From an uncultured Oscillospiraceae bacterium (GTDB taxonomy: Bacteria > Bacillota > Clostridia > Oscillospirales > Oscillospiraceae), in the NCBI GenBank assembly GCA_934615645.1, contig CAKTTR010000026.1, forward strand, positions 1 to 25,644: DNA of 25,644 nucleotides, read 5' to 3'. Of this stretch, positions 1 through 7,229 are shown one piece after another. How positions within the stretch are numbered: position 1 is the stretch's first letter; every line of letters starts with the position of its first letter. A program made the position numbers and the translations under genes. The notes below the pieces were generated by a model, which ran no database searches, had not been told where the DNA came from, and saw only the letters and a list, made by a program, of their open reading frames with translations.

Positions 1-138
1 GACCTGGACGTGCTGCTGGAGCTGTGCGACCGGATCCTGGTTATGTGCGGCGGCAAGATCTCCGGGATCGTGGACGCCCGCACGACAACGAAGGAAGAGA
101 TCGGCCTGATGATGACGCAGTTGGGAGGTGGCCAGTAA
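1..138 (+). CDS. Nucleoside-type ABC transporter ATP-binding protein, C-terminal end (partial)
   Basis: Only the last 45 codons are in the window; the start lies upstream. The reading frame is open from base 1 to TAA at 136-138. The peptide contains ELCDRILVMCGGKISGIVDA, which resembles the region after the Walker B/H-loop in the second ATPase half of NupO/YufO-type proteins; these energise uptake of nucleosides delivered by a BMP-family lipoprotein. The TAA is separated by one base from the ATG of the first permease, so the three genes form one operon. The identity rests on the two permeases as much as on the peptide itself. The substrate cannot be read from this fragment. Confidence 0.8.
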   Translation, partial: DLDVLLELCDRILVMCGGKISGIVDARTTTKEEIGLMMTQLGGGQ

Positions 139-139
139 G

Positions 140-1615
140 ATGCAGAAAAACAGATTTGTGACTTATCTCTCCATGGTGCTGAGCCTGGTGGGGCTTGTTC
201 TGCTGCTGGCGCTGCCCTTTGTCAATATGCAGGGGGTCCGCTCCTTTAGCTTCCTGGGCCTGCTGAGCGGCTCTGGCTTCCTGAAGGCGCTGGTCATGGT
301 GCTGGCGCTGGTGGCGCCGGTGGCGGCGATTGTTCTGCCGCTTTTAAAGAAAAAGGGCTGGGGCGCGATCGCCGCGCTCCTTGGCGCAATTTTGGTCTGG
401 GTGGCCTATAGCCTCCAGGTCGGGCCTTACGGCCATGCCTGCACCATGGGCGCAGGCGGGACTTTGTATTTCCTGGCGCTGCTGGCGGCGCTCATCCTAC
501 TTGCCTGCGACCTTGCGCACGGCGACGGGACGGAGCCGTTTGTCCGCATCTCCAAGCGCAGCGATATCGCAGGTGGCAAGGCGATGGGCATCCGCCTGAT
601 CTCCGTTGTGCTGGCCATGCTGGTCTGCGCGGTCATCATTTACGCCATCGTCAAGCTCAATCCGCTGAAGGTCTATGCCTCCCTGTTTGACGGCGCCTTC
701 GGGACCTCCAAGCGCATCTGGTTCACCTTGCGCGATACGATGATCCTGACGTGTATCGCCATCGGCCTGGCGCCTGCGTTTAAAATGCGATTCTGGAACG
801 TCGGCGCGGAGGGCCAGATGCTCATCGGCGGCATTGCCACGGCGTTCTTTATGATCAACTTCTCCGGCAAGATGCCGGTGGTTTTGCTGTTTGTCTGCAT
901 GATCGTTTTCGCGGTCCTGTGCGGCGGCATTTGGGGCCTGATCCCGGGCTTCTTCAAAGCCCGCTGGAATACGAACGAGACGCTGTTCACCCTGATGATG
1001 AACTATATCGCTATTCAGCTGACGTCCTTCTGCGTGGCCAAATGGGAAAACCCGTACGGCTCCAACGTTGTGGGCATTATCAATAAGAATAGCAAGATCG
1101 GCTGGATCGGCAACATGTTCTCTGACGGCTACAATGGCGACTTTATGTGGACGGTGATTGTCGTCGTTCTGCTGGCGGTGGCCATGTACCTCTATCTGAA
1201 ATATACGAAGCACGGCTTCGAGATCTCCGTCGTGGGCGATTCGGAGAACACGGCCCGGTACGCGGGCATCCGCGTCAACCGGATCTATGTCCGTACGATG
1301 GCCCTGTCCGGCGCGATCTGCGGCTTTGCAGGCTTCCTGGCTGTGGCGGCCGTCTCACATACGATTTCGACCAGTACGGCCAACGGCCGCGGCTTTACCG
1401 CGATCATTGTCGCCTGGCTGGCGAAGATGAATCCGTTTATTATGATCCTGATCTCGGCGCTGCTGACCTTCCTGGACAAAGGCGCCATCCAGATCGCTTC
1501 GACCTATGGGCTCAACGAATACGCATCGCAGATCATCACCGGCGTCACGCTGTTCTTCATCCTTGGCAGTGAATTCTTTGTCAACTACAAGGTGAAGTTC
1601 CGCCGCCAGAAGTAA
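140..1615 (+). CDS. BMP/nucleoside-type ABC transporter permease (NupP/YufP-like)
   Basis: An inner-membrane permease of 491 residues in the branched-chain amino acid/ribose permease superfamily, of the type that imports nucleosides. The core carries FKMRFWNVGAEGQMLIGG, the characteristic permease segment, and KHGFEISVVGDSENTARYAG, the cytoplasmic loop that contacts the ATPase. I place the start at the ATG at 140: GGGAGG at 123-128 lies 11 bases upstream, whereas the alternative GTG at 128 overlaps that ribosome binding site. The protein is longer than the roughly 350 residues usual for this family: about 140 N-terminal residues form extra hydrophobic segments (about residues 8-28, 45-68, 72-92 and 104-122) before the canonical domain. 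It is followed after 14 bases by the second permease. Family assignment is firm; the substrate is inferred. Confidence 0.88.
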   Translation: MQKNRFVTYLSMVLSLVGLVLLLALPFVNMQGVRSFSFLGLLSGSGFLKALVMVLALVAPVAAIVLPLLKKKGWGAIAALLGAILVWVAYSLQVGPYGHACTMGAGGTLYFLALLAALILLACDLAHGDGTEPFVRISKRSDIAGGKAMGIRLISVVLAMLVCAVIIYAIVKLNPLKVYASLFDGAFGTSKRIWFTLRDTMILTCIAIGLAPAFKMRFWNVGAEGQMLIGGIATAFFMINFSGKMPVVLLFVCMIVFAVLCGGIWGLIPGFFKARWNTNETLFTLMMNYIAIQLTSFCVAKWENPYGSNVVGIINKNSKIGWIGNMFSDGYNGDFMWTVIVVVLLAVAMYLYLKYTKHGFEISVVGDSENTARYAGIRVNRIYVRTMALSGAICGFAGFLAVAAVSHTISTSTANGRGFTAIIVAWLAKMNPFIMILISALLTFLDKGAIQIASTYGLNEYASQIITGVTLFFILGSEFFVNYKVKFRRQK

Positions 1616-1629
1616 GGAGGTAACGAATT

Positions 1630-2670
1630 ATGTCTGGAATTCTCGGTTTTATCACTTCGTTCCCCACATTGCTGCACTCTGCGGTGATTTTCGGTACGGT
1701 CATCATGTTCGGCGCCATGGGCGAGATCCTGGCGGAGAAGGCCGGTAACCTGAACCTGGGCGTGCCCGGCATCATGTATCTGGGCGGCATCGCGGGCCTG
1801 ATCTCGACGTTTATGTATGAGAACGTCTATTGCGTCAATGCCGGGATCGAGCCCAATGTGGCGATCTGTATCGTCCTGGGTCTGGTGAGTGCCTTCGCGG
1901 CGGCAGCGTTGGGCGGCCTGATCTTCTCATTTTTGACGATCACCCTGCGGACGAATCAGAATGTCACCGGCCTGACGCTGACGATCTTTGGCTCTGGTAT
2001 CGGCAACTTCTTTGGCGGCAGCCTGAACAAGCTGGCCGGCGGCGTCGGCCAGGTCACTGTTACGACGACCTCTGAGGCCTTCCGCGCCTATTTTAACGGT
2101 CTGGTCGAAAAGCTGGACGCTGTGACCGGAAGCCTGAATCTCGGGACGCTGCTATTCTCTTACGGCTTTTTGACGTACGTGGCGATCATCATGGCCGTCC
2201 TGCTGTGGTATTTCCTCTCCAAGACCCGGACGGGCCTGAGCCTGCGGGCCGTGGGCGAAAATACCGGCACGGCGGACGCGGCGGGCATCAATGTCACGAA
2301 GTACAAGTACCTGGCCACCTGCATTGGCGGCGGTATCTCGGGTCTGGGCGGCTGCTATTACGTCATGGTTTATATTCGCGGCACCTGGGAAAACCAGGGG
2401 ACGATCGAGGCCCTGGGCTGGCTGGCCGTGGCGCTGGTCATCTTCGCGACCTGGAAGCCGCTGCGCAACATCTGGGGCTCGTACCTCTTCGGCGCGCTCT
2501 ATTGGGCCTATTTCTATATCCCTGGCCTGACAAGAAGCTCCCAGGAGATCTTCAAGATGATCCCGTATCTTGTGACGCTGTTTGTCCTGATTACGGTATC
2601 GCTCCGGAAAAAGAAGGAAGACCAGCCGCCTGCCTCGCTGGGCATCCCGTACTTCCGTGAGGAACGGTAG
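1630..2670 (+). CDS. BMP/nucleoside-type ABC transporter permease (NupQ/YufQ-like)
   Basis: The second permease of the same importer, 346 residues, highly hydrophobic. The N-terminal GEILAEKAGNLNLGVPGIMY (residues 31-50) is the hallmark of the YufQ/NupQ branch. KTRTGLSLRAVGENTGTADA matches the cytoplasmic coupling loop of the family, and the C-terminus ends in charged residues (RKKKEDQPP) after the last membrane helix. A strong AAGGAGG ribosome binding site precedes the ATG. It normally pairs with the other permease as a heterodimer served by the ATPase encoded upstream. It is the last gene of the operon; a strong hairpin follows at 2704. The lipoprotein gene expected with this system would lie upstream of the window. 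Confidence 0.88.
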   Translation: MSGILGFITSFPTLLHSAVIFGTVIMFGAMGEILAEKAGNLNLGVPGIMYLGGIAGLISTFMYENVYCVNAGIEPNVAICIVLGLVSAFAAAALGGLIFSFLTITLRTNQNVTGLTLTIFGSGIGNFFGGSLNKLAGGVGQVTVTTTSEAFRAYFNGLVEKLDAVTGSLNLGTLLFSYGFLTYVAIIMAVLLWYFLSKTRTGLSLRAVGENTGTADAAGINVTKYKYLATCIGGGISGLGGCYYVMVYIRGTWENQGTIEALGWLAVALVIFATWKPLRNIWGSYLFGALYWAYFYIPGLTRSSQEIFKMIPYLVTLFVLITVSLRKKKEDQPPASLGIPYFREER

Positions 2671-2703
2671 CGGACAAATCGCTTGCAAACCGATAAAACA
2701 GCA

Positions 2704-2742
2704 AAGCCCCCGGTATGACGCTATGCGTCATACCGGGGGCTT
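2704..2742. terminator. Perfect inverted repeat between convergent permease and hprK genes
   Basis: Arms 2704-2721 and 2725-2742 are perfectly complementary over 18 bp with a 3-base loop. It lies between the convergent ends of the second permease and hprK. There is no long T run on the + side; on the minus strand the stem is followed by TTTGCTGTTTTA. It most likely ends transcription from both sides, better for hprK. Confidence 0.75.
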
Positions 2743-2780
2743 GTGTCTGGTGCAGCGCGCGTAAGCAGGGGGAGGACGTA

Positions 2781-3722
2781 TCAGCCCTGCATCGCGGCTT
2801 CAAAATGCTTGTTCAGCTGGTTGGTAAACTCGATGGCGGCGTTATAGCCCAGCCGCTTCTGACGGTTGTTCATCGCGGCAACCTCCATGATCACAGCCAG
2901 GTTCCGCCCCGGCGTCACCGGGACTGTCACAGACGGCACGTTGACGCCGAGAATATCCACATACTGCGCCTTCAGGCCCAGCCGGTCGTAGACCTCGTGA
3001 TCGTTCCAGTGGACGATATTGATGACGAGGTTGATGACCGTCTCTTCCTTGATCGCCGCCATACCGAAGAGGTTCGCGACATTGATGATGCCAATGCCCC
3101 GCAGCTCGATATAATTGCGGATCAGCTCCGGTGCTGACCCCATCAGCTTGGCGGAGGAGATGCGGCGAATCTCGACGGCGTCGTCCGCGATGAGGCGATG
3201 GCCGCGCTTGAGCAGCTCGACTGCCGTCTCGCTTTTGCCGATGCCGCTGTCACCGGTGATGAAGATGCCTTCGCCGTAGACGTCCATCAAAACGCCGTGC
3301 CGGGTGACCCGGGGGGCCAGGCAGCCGTTGAGGTAGGCGATGAGGGCGGAGGTGAAGTTGGAAGTCGTCTCCGCGCAGGAGAGGACGGAGATATCATGCT
3401 TCCGGGCCATTTCCAGGCACTCGGGCAGCGGCTCCATATTCCGGGTAATGATGAGCGCGGGGATCTTATAGGAGAGAAAATGCTCAAAGATGATGAGCCG
3501 CTCCTGACTGGAGAGCTTGCGAAGATAGCCCATCTCGACCGCGCCCAGCACCTGCAGGCGCACCGGCTCAAAGTAATCGAAAAACCCGGTCAGCTGCATA
3601 CCGGGGCGGCTGACGTCGTCGACCGTGATGCAGATCTTTTCGTAATCCGTTGCTTGAAAGACGGGCTTCAGGTGGAAGACCTCCACCAGCTTTGTGAGCT
3701 TTACGTTATACAAATTTGCCAT
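2781..3722 (-). CDS. hprK: HPr kinase/phosphorylase
   Basis: A cytoplasmic bifunctional enzyme that phosphorylates and dephosphorylates the regulatory serine of HPr (Ser46 in the standard numbering), the central switch of carbon catabolite control in Firmicutes. At 313 residues it has the usual length. Visible motifs are RHG (141-143), the P-loop GDSGIGKS (157-164), the acidic pair D180-D181, the signature ELRGIGIINV (206-215) and the C-terminal loop VTPGRNLAVIMEVAAMN (269-285). The start is the ATG at 3722, preceded by GAGGGGG; the frame stays open upstream but that part has no conserved sequence. It is transcribed divergently from rpmB, with its own promoter at 3828-3856 and a leader of about 100 bases. 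No ptsH or lgt lies beside it here. Confidence 0.97.
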   Translation of the reverse strand: MANLYNVKLTKLVEVFHLKPVFQATDYEKICITVDDVSRPGMQLTGFFDYFEPVRLQVLGAVEMGYLRKLSSQERLIIFEHFLSYKIPALIITRNMEPLPECLEMARKHDISVLSCAETTSNFTSALIAYLNGCLAPRVTRHGVLMDVYGEGIFITGDSGIGKSETAVELLKRGHRLIADDAVEIRRISSAKLMGSAPELIRNYIELRGIGIINVANLFGMAAIKEETVINLVINIVHWNDHEVYDRLGLKAQYVDILGVNVPSVTVPVTPGRNLAVIMEVAAMNNRQKRLGYNAAIEFTNQLNKHFEAAMQG

Positions 3723-3827
3723 AGCTGCCCCCTCGCAGTGTCGTCCGAACGGTGAATGGTGGAAAAAGGCGGGCGTTGCCGCCGCGCTCTGCGGCCAGCT
3801 GCGTCCGCGCATTTGTACTACAAGAGG

Positions 3828-3856
3828 ATTATAACGGATTTTTCCCGCGTTGGCAA
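3828..3856 (-). promoter_or_regulatory. Promoter for hprK
   Basis: On the minus strand TTGCCA (3856-3851) and a perfect TATAAT (3833-3828) are separated by 17 bases. Transcription should start near 3821, about 100 bases before the hprK ATG. This is a near-consensus sigma-A promoter. Confidence 0.8.
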
Positions 3857-3895
3857 CCTTGGGATAAAAAAAGTAAAATATTTTGTTGTACCCCC

Positions 3896-3924
3896 TTGCA
3901 ATTTTTGCATTTTTTTGCTATTAT
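3896..3924 (+). promoter_or_regulatory. Promoter for rpmB
   Basis: TTGCAA (3896-3901), 17-base spacer, TATTAT (3919-3924), inside an AT-rich tract with several T runs. The predicted start is about 60 bases before the rpmB GTG. A second possible -10, TATAAC at 3922-3927, overlaps it. The short GC-rich stretch just downstream could fold into a small hairpin in the leader. Confidence 0.7.
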
Positions 3925-3990
3925 AACTACCGGCGCGTTTGAGCGCGCTGAATTTCTGCTTATTTTACCGATGGATAGGAGGTGCAGCTA

Positions 3991-4179
3991 GTGGCTAAGT
4001 GCGATATTTGCGGCAAGGGCGTTACTTTTGGGATCAAGGTCTCCCATTCTCACAGACGCTCCAACAGAGCTTGGAAGCCGAATGTCAAGCGTGTCAAGGC
4101 GATTGTCGACGGTACTCCGCGCCATGTATACGTCTGTACAAGATGTCTCCGTTCCAACAAGGTTGAACGTGCCATCTGA
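3991..4179 (+). CDS. rpmB: Large ribosomal subunit protein bL28
   Basis: Structural protein of the 50S subunit, 62 residues, which is the normal size. It has the zinc-ribbon form: CDIC (C4, C7) and CTRC (C49, C52), so this is the C+ paralogue type. KVSHSHRRSNRAWKPNVKRV is the conserved basic rRNA-binding segment. The start is a GTG at 3991 with AGGAGGT at 3977-3983, seven bases away; this gives the standard N-terminus MAKCDICGKG. An in-frame GTG at 3982 overlaps the ribosome binding site and is rejected. It stands alone with its own promoter and a strong terminator, which is typical for rpmB. Confidence 0.97.
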   Translation: MAKCDICGKGVTFGIKVSHSHRRSNRAWKPNVKRVKAIVDGTPRHVYVCTRCLRSNKVERAI

Positions 4180-4192
4180 TGATTGTAAAAAA

Positions 4193-4243
4193 GAGAATCG
4201 GGAGATTCTGGCTGCAAAAGCCGGAGTCTCCTGTTCCTTTTTT
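4193..4243 (+). terminator. Rho-independent terminator of rpmB
   Basis: GGAGATTCTGGCT (4201-4213) pairs with AGCCGGAGTCTCC (4219-4231), including two G-U pairs. An A-rich stretch precedes it and six T follow at 4238-4243. It ends just before the ribosome binding site of the DUF2284 gene, so that gene either has its own unrecognised promoter or depends on readthrough. Confidence 0.88.
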
Positions 4244-4269
4244 CATGGATCTCAACGGGAGGAATCGGA

Positions 4270-4815
4270 ATGCTGGATCGCGCCAAGCTGGAGGCGCAGC
4301 TGACGCAGCTGCCGCTTTACCAATATGCGTTTTTGAAGCCAGAGGAGCTGCCGTTTTCCCCGCGGCTCCAGACAGTCTGCCGGGAGAATTGCCCGATGTA
4401 CGGCAAGTCCTGGTCTTGCCCCCCGGCGGTGGGGACGGTGGAAGCTTGCCGCGCCCGCTGCCTGGCCTATCCCGAGGCGCTGCTGGTGGTGACGGCCCAG
4501 GAGGTCGCAGACTCCGCCGATCTTGCCGCAGGGCTGGCGACGAAGCCGTTTCACAACCGCCAGGTCCAGGCGGTGCGTCAGCTGCTGCAGGAGGCGAGCC
4601 AGCGGACGCTCTGCCTCTCTGGCGACGCCTGCGCCCGCTGTGACGCCTGCGCCTATCCGGCCCCCTGCCGCCTTCCGGCGCAGCAGACGCCGTGCCTGGA
4701 GGGCTATGGAGTCGTTGTCAGCGCTCTGGCAGAGCGCTCCGGCATCCCGTTCCCGCCGGAGCCGGGGCTGATTTTCTGGTACGCTGTGATCCTGTTCGGG
4801 CCAGAGGATGCATAG
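4270..4815 (+). CDS. DUF2284 family cysteine-rich predicted metal-binding protein
   Basis: A soluble protein of 181 residues. Family membership is suggested by the N-terminal cluster C37-x3-C41-x8-C50 followed by PP (CPMYGKSWSCPP), and by a second cluster C121-x2-C124-x2-C127-x5-C133 (CARCDACAYPAPC) with C142 beyond it. This spacing fits binding of an iron-sulfur cluster or zinc. The biochemical role of the family is not established. A GGGAGG ribosome binding site lies eight bases before the ATG. There is no signal peptide or clear membrane helix; the C-terminus is hydrophobic (LIFWYAVILFG). It stands alone, between the rpmB terminator and a two-way terminator shared with the gtrA-like gene, so its neighbours say nothing about function. 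Confidence 0.82.
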   Translation: MLDRAKLEAQLTQLPLYQYAFLKPEELPFSPRLQTVCRENCPMYGKSWSCPPAVGTVEACRARCLAYPEALLVVTAQEVADSADLAAGLATKPFHNRQVQAVRQLLQEASQRTLCLSGDACARCDACAYPAPCRLPAQQTPCLEGYGVVVSALAERSGIPFPPEPGLIFWYAVILFGPEDA

Positions 4816-4822
4816 AAAAATT

Positions 4823-4878
4823 AAAAAGCACGCCGCGCGTTCCCTGCAAAAGCCAAGGGATGCGCGGCGCGCTTTTTT
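4823..4878. terminator. Bidirectional terminator
   Basis: AAAAAGC-A-CGCCGCGC pairs with GCGCGGCG-C-GCTTTTTT, and an inner CCCT/AGGG stem extends it. The hairpin has an A run at one end and a T run at the other, so it has the form of an intrinsic terminator on both strands. It separates the convergent DUF2284 and gtrA-like genes. Confidence 0.9.
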
Positions 4879-4893
4879 CAATTCCTTAATTCT

Positions 4894-5391
4894 TCAATTC
4901 TTCATCAAACGGGTCTCTTTCTCCGCGGCGCGGCGCTTCTTGAGCCGGTGGGCGCGGAAGACAAAATAGCGCTGGCCGAAGTAATTCAGAATGCAATAGG
5001 CCAAGGAGGAGGAGACGAGGGAGATATTGTTCTCCAGATGGATAATATCCGCATTGGGCAGCAGGCGCTGCAGCCGGAATTGGACCGAGGGCGACAGCAG
5101 GACCAGGTCCAGCACGTCCTTAAAAAAGACCTTCGTGAGGATATAGCAGACGATGACGCACAGGATGAATTTCCAGGGCCAGGAGACGCCAGGATGCTGG
5201 TCGCGGAACGTGACGAACCGGTTCAAAATCAGCGAGACGGTACTGGACAGAGAGTAATAGACCAGAAAAGCGATTTCCTGCGATGTGTTCGCGTAGTTGT
5301 ACACCAGCAGCATCGCGCCGGTGCAGACAAGGAAATTCACAAGGCCCAGCGCCATATAGACAAGCAAGGTCTTATCAAAATACTTTTTCAT
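4894..5391 (-). CDS. GtrA-like membrane protein
   Basis: A polytopic membrane protein of 165 residues with four predicted helices (about 10-31, 38-58, 72-92 and 122-141). The repeated N-x3-T/F-x-F pattern after helices 2 and 4 (NRFVTFR at 57-63, NYFGQRYFVFR at 136-146) is typical of the GtrA family, which is thought to help move lipid-linked sugars across the membrane for cell-surface glycosylation. The ATG at 5391 is chosen because GAGG lies seven bases upstream; six extra codons are possible but carry no separate ribosome binding site. The basic tail (HRLKKRRAAEK) would be cytoplasmic. It follows the AraC gene by about 45 bases without a terminator, so they are probably co-transcribed. No glycosyltransferase is nearby, which leaves its substrate open. 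Confidence 0.85.
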   Translation of the reverse strand: MKKYFDKTLLVYMALGLVNFLVCTGAMLLVYNYANTSQEIAFLVYYSLSSTVSLILNRFVTFRDQHPGVSWPWKFILCVIVCYILTKVFFKDVLDLVLLSPSVQFRLQRLLPNADIIHLENNISLVSSSLAYCILNYFGQRYFVFRAHRLKKRRAAEKETRLMKN

Positions 5392-5436
5392 AAACGAACC
5401 TCTTTGCAAAACAAAAAGATGTGCGCATGGGGCGCG

Positions 5437-6609
5437 CTAGCGGATCGCGCGGGCGTATTCCGTCGGCGTGAGGCCGAATTTTTCTTTGAACTGGCGGGAG
5501 AAATGATGCACCGTCGAATATTGCAGCTGGGCGGCGATCTGGGTGAAATTCATTTTCCCCTCGCGGATGAGCTTTTTGCTCTCCTCCAGCTTGATGCGGC
5601 GGATATATTCCCCCGGGGAGATCTGCATACATTTGTGAAACAGCGCGGTGAGATAGGAGGCGCTGACATTGGCCCCGCTGGCGACCGTCGCGACGGACAG
5701 GCGCTCGTAGACGTGATTGCCGATATAATCCAGCGCCCGGGCGATGATCTCATTTTCGTTGTTCACGGCGGCAGGGGTCTTAAGAGCGGCGGGCCGGGCG
5801 GCCTTTTGATCGTCGCGCAGCATGGTCAGCAGGACCTGCTGCACCTTGCAGATGATCATGTCGCTGCTGAAGACGTCGTCCTTTTCGTATTCCTCCAGGA
5901 TCTGCAGCAGCAGGCGCTTTGTCTGCTGGCTGGCCTGGAATTTGCGGTTGTAGAGCAGATCGGCATAGCTGCAGTCCAGGTCCATCGTGATGGTGATGAA
6001 GCTGGTAGCGCTGTCGATATCCGCATACTGCATGTGCCACTGGTTCTCGCTGTAGAGCATCAGCTCGCCCTGCTTGAGGATGCGGTCCGCGCCGCCGGCG
6101 ACGGAGTGCATGCTGCCCTTGTCGATATACGTCAGCTCCACGGCGCTGTGCTGCTCACCCTTGAAGAAAAAGCCGGGCTCCTTCTCCTGGTAAAACAGGG
6201 TGTAGATGTCCTTCACGCAAAGGTGATTCGTGATCTTGAAGCTCTCCAGCGCATTGAGCTGGCGAACGGCCGGAAGCTGGCTGTCGCTCCCTGTGCAGAC
6301 CCGGACGGTGCACTGGGCCTGGTAGGGGATCAGGGCAAAATAAATGCCGGTTTTTAGCAAGACCGGTTTATCCAGGTAAAAAAACGCGAGTTGCTGGCTG
6401 TCGTGGGAGACAGCGAGGATGGTCATCCCCGTTTCGAAGTCCAGATACAGCGGGCCGCTTTGCAGGCGGCGCAGCTGGCGCTCCTGGTCGGTGATGGTCC
6501 AGAAGGTTTCCTGCCAGGTGTCCCCCTGGGGGAAGCCGCGGTTGGGCAGCCGATCCTGCAGGACTTTTCCGTAGCCGGAAAAGGTCAGCTTATTCAGGTT
6601 CCGAATCAC
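5437..6609 (-). CDS. AraC-family transcriptional regulator
   Basis: A DNA-binding regulator of 390 residues. The C-terminal 105 or so residues (about 285-390) form the double helix-turn-helix of the family; SASYLTALFHKCMQISPGEY and the second-motif segment ending FSRQFKEKFGLTPTEYARAI are clear. A cupin-like sensing segment is visible at about 147-210 (HSAVELTYIDKGSMHSVAGG). The first 120 residues are an extra region I cannot assign. The start is a GTG with GGAGGGG seven bases upstream, and a promoter lies at 6642-6669. Family members usually respond to sugars or other small molecules. The only gene it clearly shares a transcript with is the GtrA-like one, so a role in surface carbohydrate is possible but not shown. 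Confidence 0.93.
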   Translation of the reverse strand: MIRNLNKLTFSGYGKVLQDRLPNRGFPQGDTWQETFWTITDQERQLRRLQSGPLYLDFETGMTILAVSHDSQQLAFFYLDKPVLLKTGIYFALIPYQAQCTVRVCTGSDSQLPAVRQLNALESFKITNHLCVKDIYTLFYQEKEPGFFFKGEQHSAVELTYIDKGSMHSVAGGADRILKQGELMLYSENQWHMQYADIDSATSFITITMDLDCSYADLLYNRKFQASQQTKRLLLQILEEYEKDDVFSSDMIICKVQQVLLTMLRDDQKAARPAALKTPAAVNNENEIIARALDYIGNHVYERLSVATVASGANVSASYLTALFHKCMQISPGEYIRRIKLEESKKLIREGKMNFTQIAAQLQYSTVHHFSRQFKEKFGLTPTEYARAIR

Positions 6610-6641
6610 TGGCTACCCCTCCGTGTGTCATTTCGGACTAT

Positions 6642-6669
6642 ATCATACCACAAATTTTGTCTATTTCAA
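6642..6669 (-). promoter_or_regulatory. Promoter for the AraC regulator gene
   Basis: On the minus strand TTGAAA (6669-6664) and TATGAT (6647-6642) are separated by 16 bases, in an AT-rich stretch 33 bases before the GTG start. Both elements match four to five of six consensus positions. Confidence 0.6.
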
Positions 6670-6766
6670 CTATTTTTTTGGCAGGACGCATAAATTTTGC
6701 TACCTGCAGGCAGTTAAATCGCGCTTACGCCTGCGCTTTGGCCGCCAGCGGGGGTAAAGTGCAGAC

Positions 6767-6800
6767 GAAAATCCGGCGACCCCCGTTGGGATCGCCGGAT
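6767..6800 (-). terminator. Terminator downstream of tRNA-Arg
   Basis: On the minus strand ATCCGGCGATCCC (6800-6788) pairs with GGGGTCGCCGGAT (6783-6771) with one G-T pair and a 4-base loop, followed by TTTTCGTCT. It lies 25 bases after the tRNA 3' end. The T run is short. Confidence 0.65.
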
Positions 6801-6824
6801 CGCGCGGAGCTATAGCTCCTGCTA

Positions 6825-6900
6825 TGGTACGCCAGAAGGGACTCGAACCCCCAACCCTCAGAACCGGAATCTGATGCTCTATCCATTGAGCCACTGGCGC
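6825..6900 (-). tRNA. tRNA-Arg(CCG)
   Basis: A complete 76-base cloverleaf including an encoded CCA. The acceptor stem is GCGCCAG with CTGGCGT (one G-T pair), then discriminator A and CCA. The D arm is GCTC...GAGC. The anticodon stem is TCAGA/TCTGA with loop TTCCGGT, giving anticodon CCG for the arginine codon CGG. The T arm contains the standard GGTTCGAGTCC form. A consensus promoter precedes it on the minus strand and a hairpin follows it. Confidence 0.97.
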
Positions 6901-6912
6901 ATCGCTTTGCGT

Positions 6913-6941
6913 ATTATAGCAAAATTTTTTCGCGTTGTAAA
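6913..6941 (-). promoter_or_regulatory. Promoter for tRNA-Arg
   Basis: On the minus strand TTTACA (6941-6936), a 17-base spacer and a perfect TATAAT (6918-6913). The expected start is about six bases before the mature tRNA 5' end at 6900, so the precursor leader is very short. Confidence 0.85.
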
Positions 6942-7229
6942 CCCTTTGCAGGAAAAATTTTCGGAATGGGTGGCAGCTGCCGGAATTTTTGCGGCGTCAG
7001 ATTCCTGGGGGATCGGCGTTGACGGCGCGGCCAGCAATAAGCTCACCAATATGAGTACGGAGGTCAAGAACATCTATGTGCTCCAGAACAGCCGCGAGGT
7101 GCAGCGGTGCACCGGCCCTGGGGAGCAGCTGGAGGCAGCTGCACTATCGCCGGAGGATGTGCTGACGCTTTTTCTGCAGCGGCTCTGGCCGCGGCGGGCG
7201 TGTCTCTGTATTTTTTGCGTTAATATTTA
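6942..7229. other. Stretch without a recognisable gene
   Basis: This stretch between the tRNA promoter and the transposase remnant has no start with a ribosome binding site. A + strand frame stays open through it (for example NIYVLQNSREVQRC near 7065-7105), but I recognise no family and the frame runs into the IS remnant. It may be decayed coding sequence. There is no clear repeat or hairpin. Confidence 0.4.

Noticed and set aside
3752..3991. A 79-codon open frame on the + strand before rpmB
   Set aside because: It crosses both divergent promoters and has no ribosome binding site or recognisable sequence.
4948..6357. A 469-codon open frame on the + strand
   Set aside because: It covers the GtrA-like and AraC genes in antisense; both real genes have family motifs and ribosome binding sites.
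6700..6894. Open frame on the minus strand beginning MAQWIEHQIPVLRVGGSSPF
   Set aside because: This is the tRNA-Arg gene read as protein, a well-known false call; the cloverleaf is complete.
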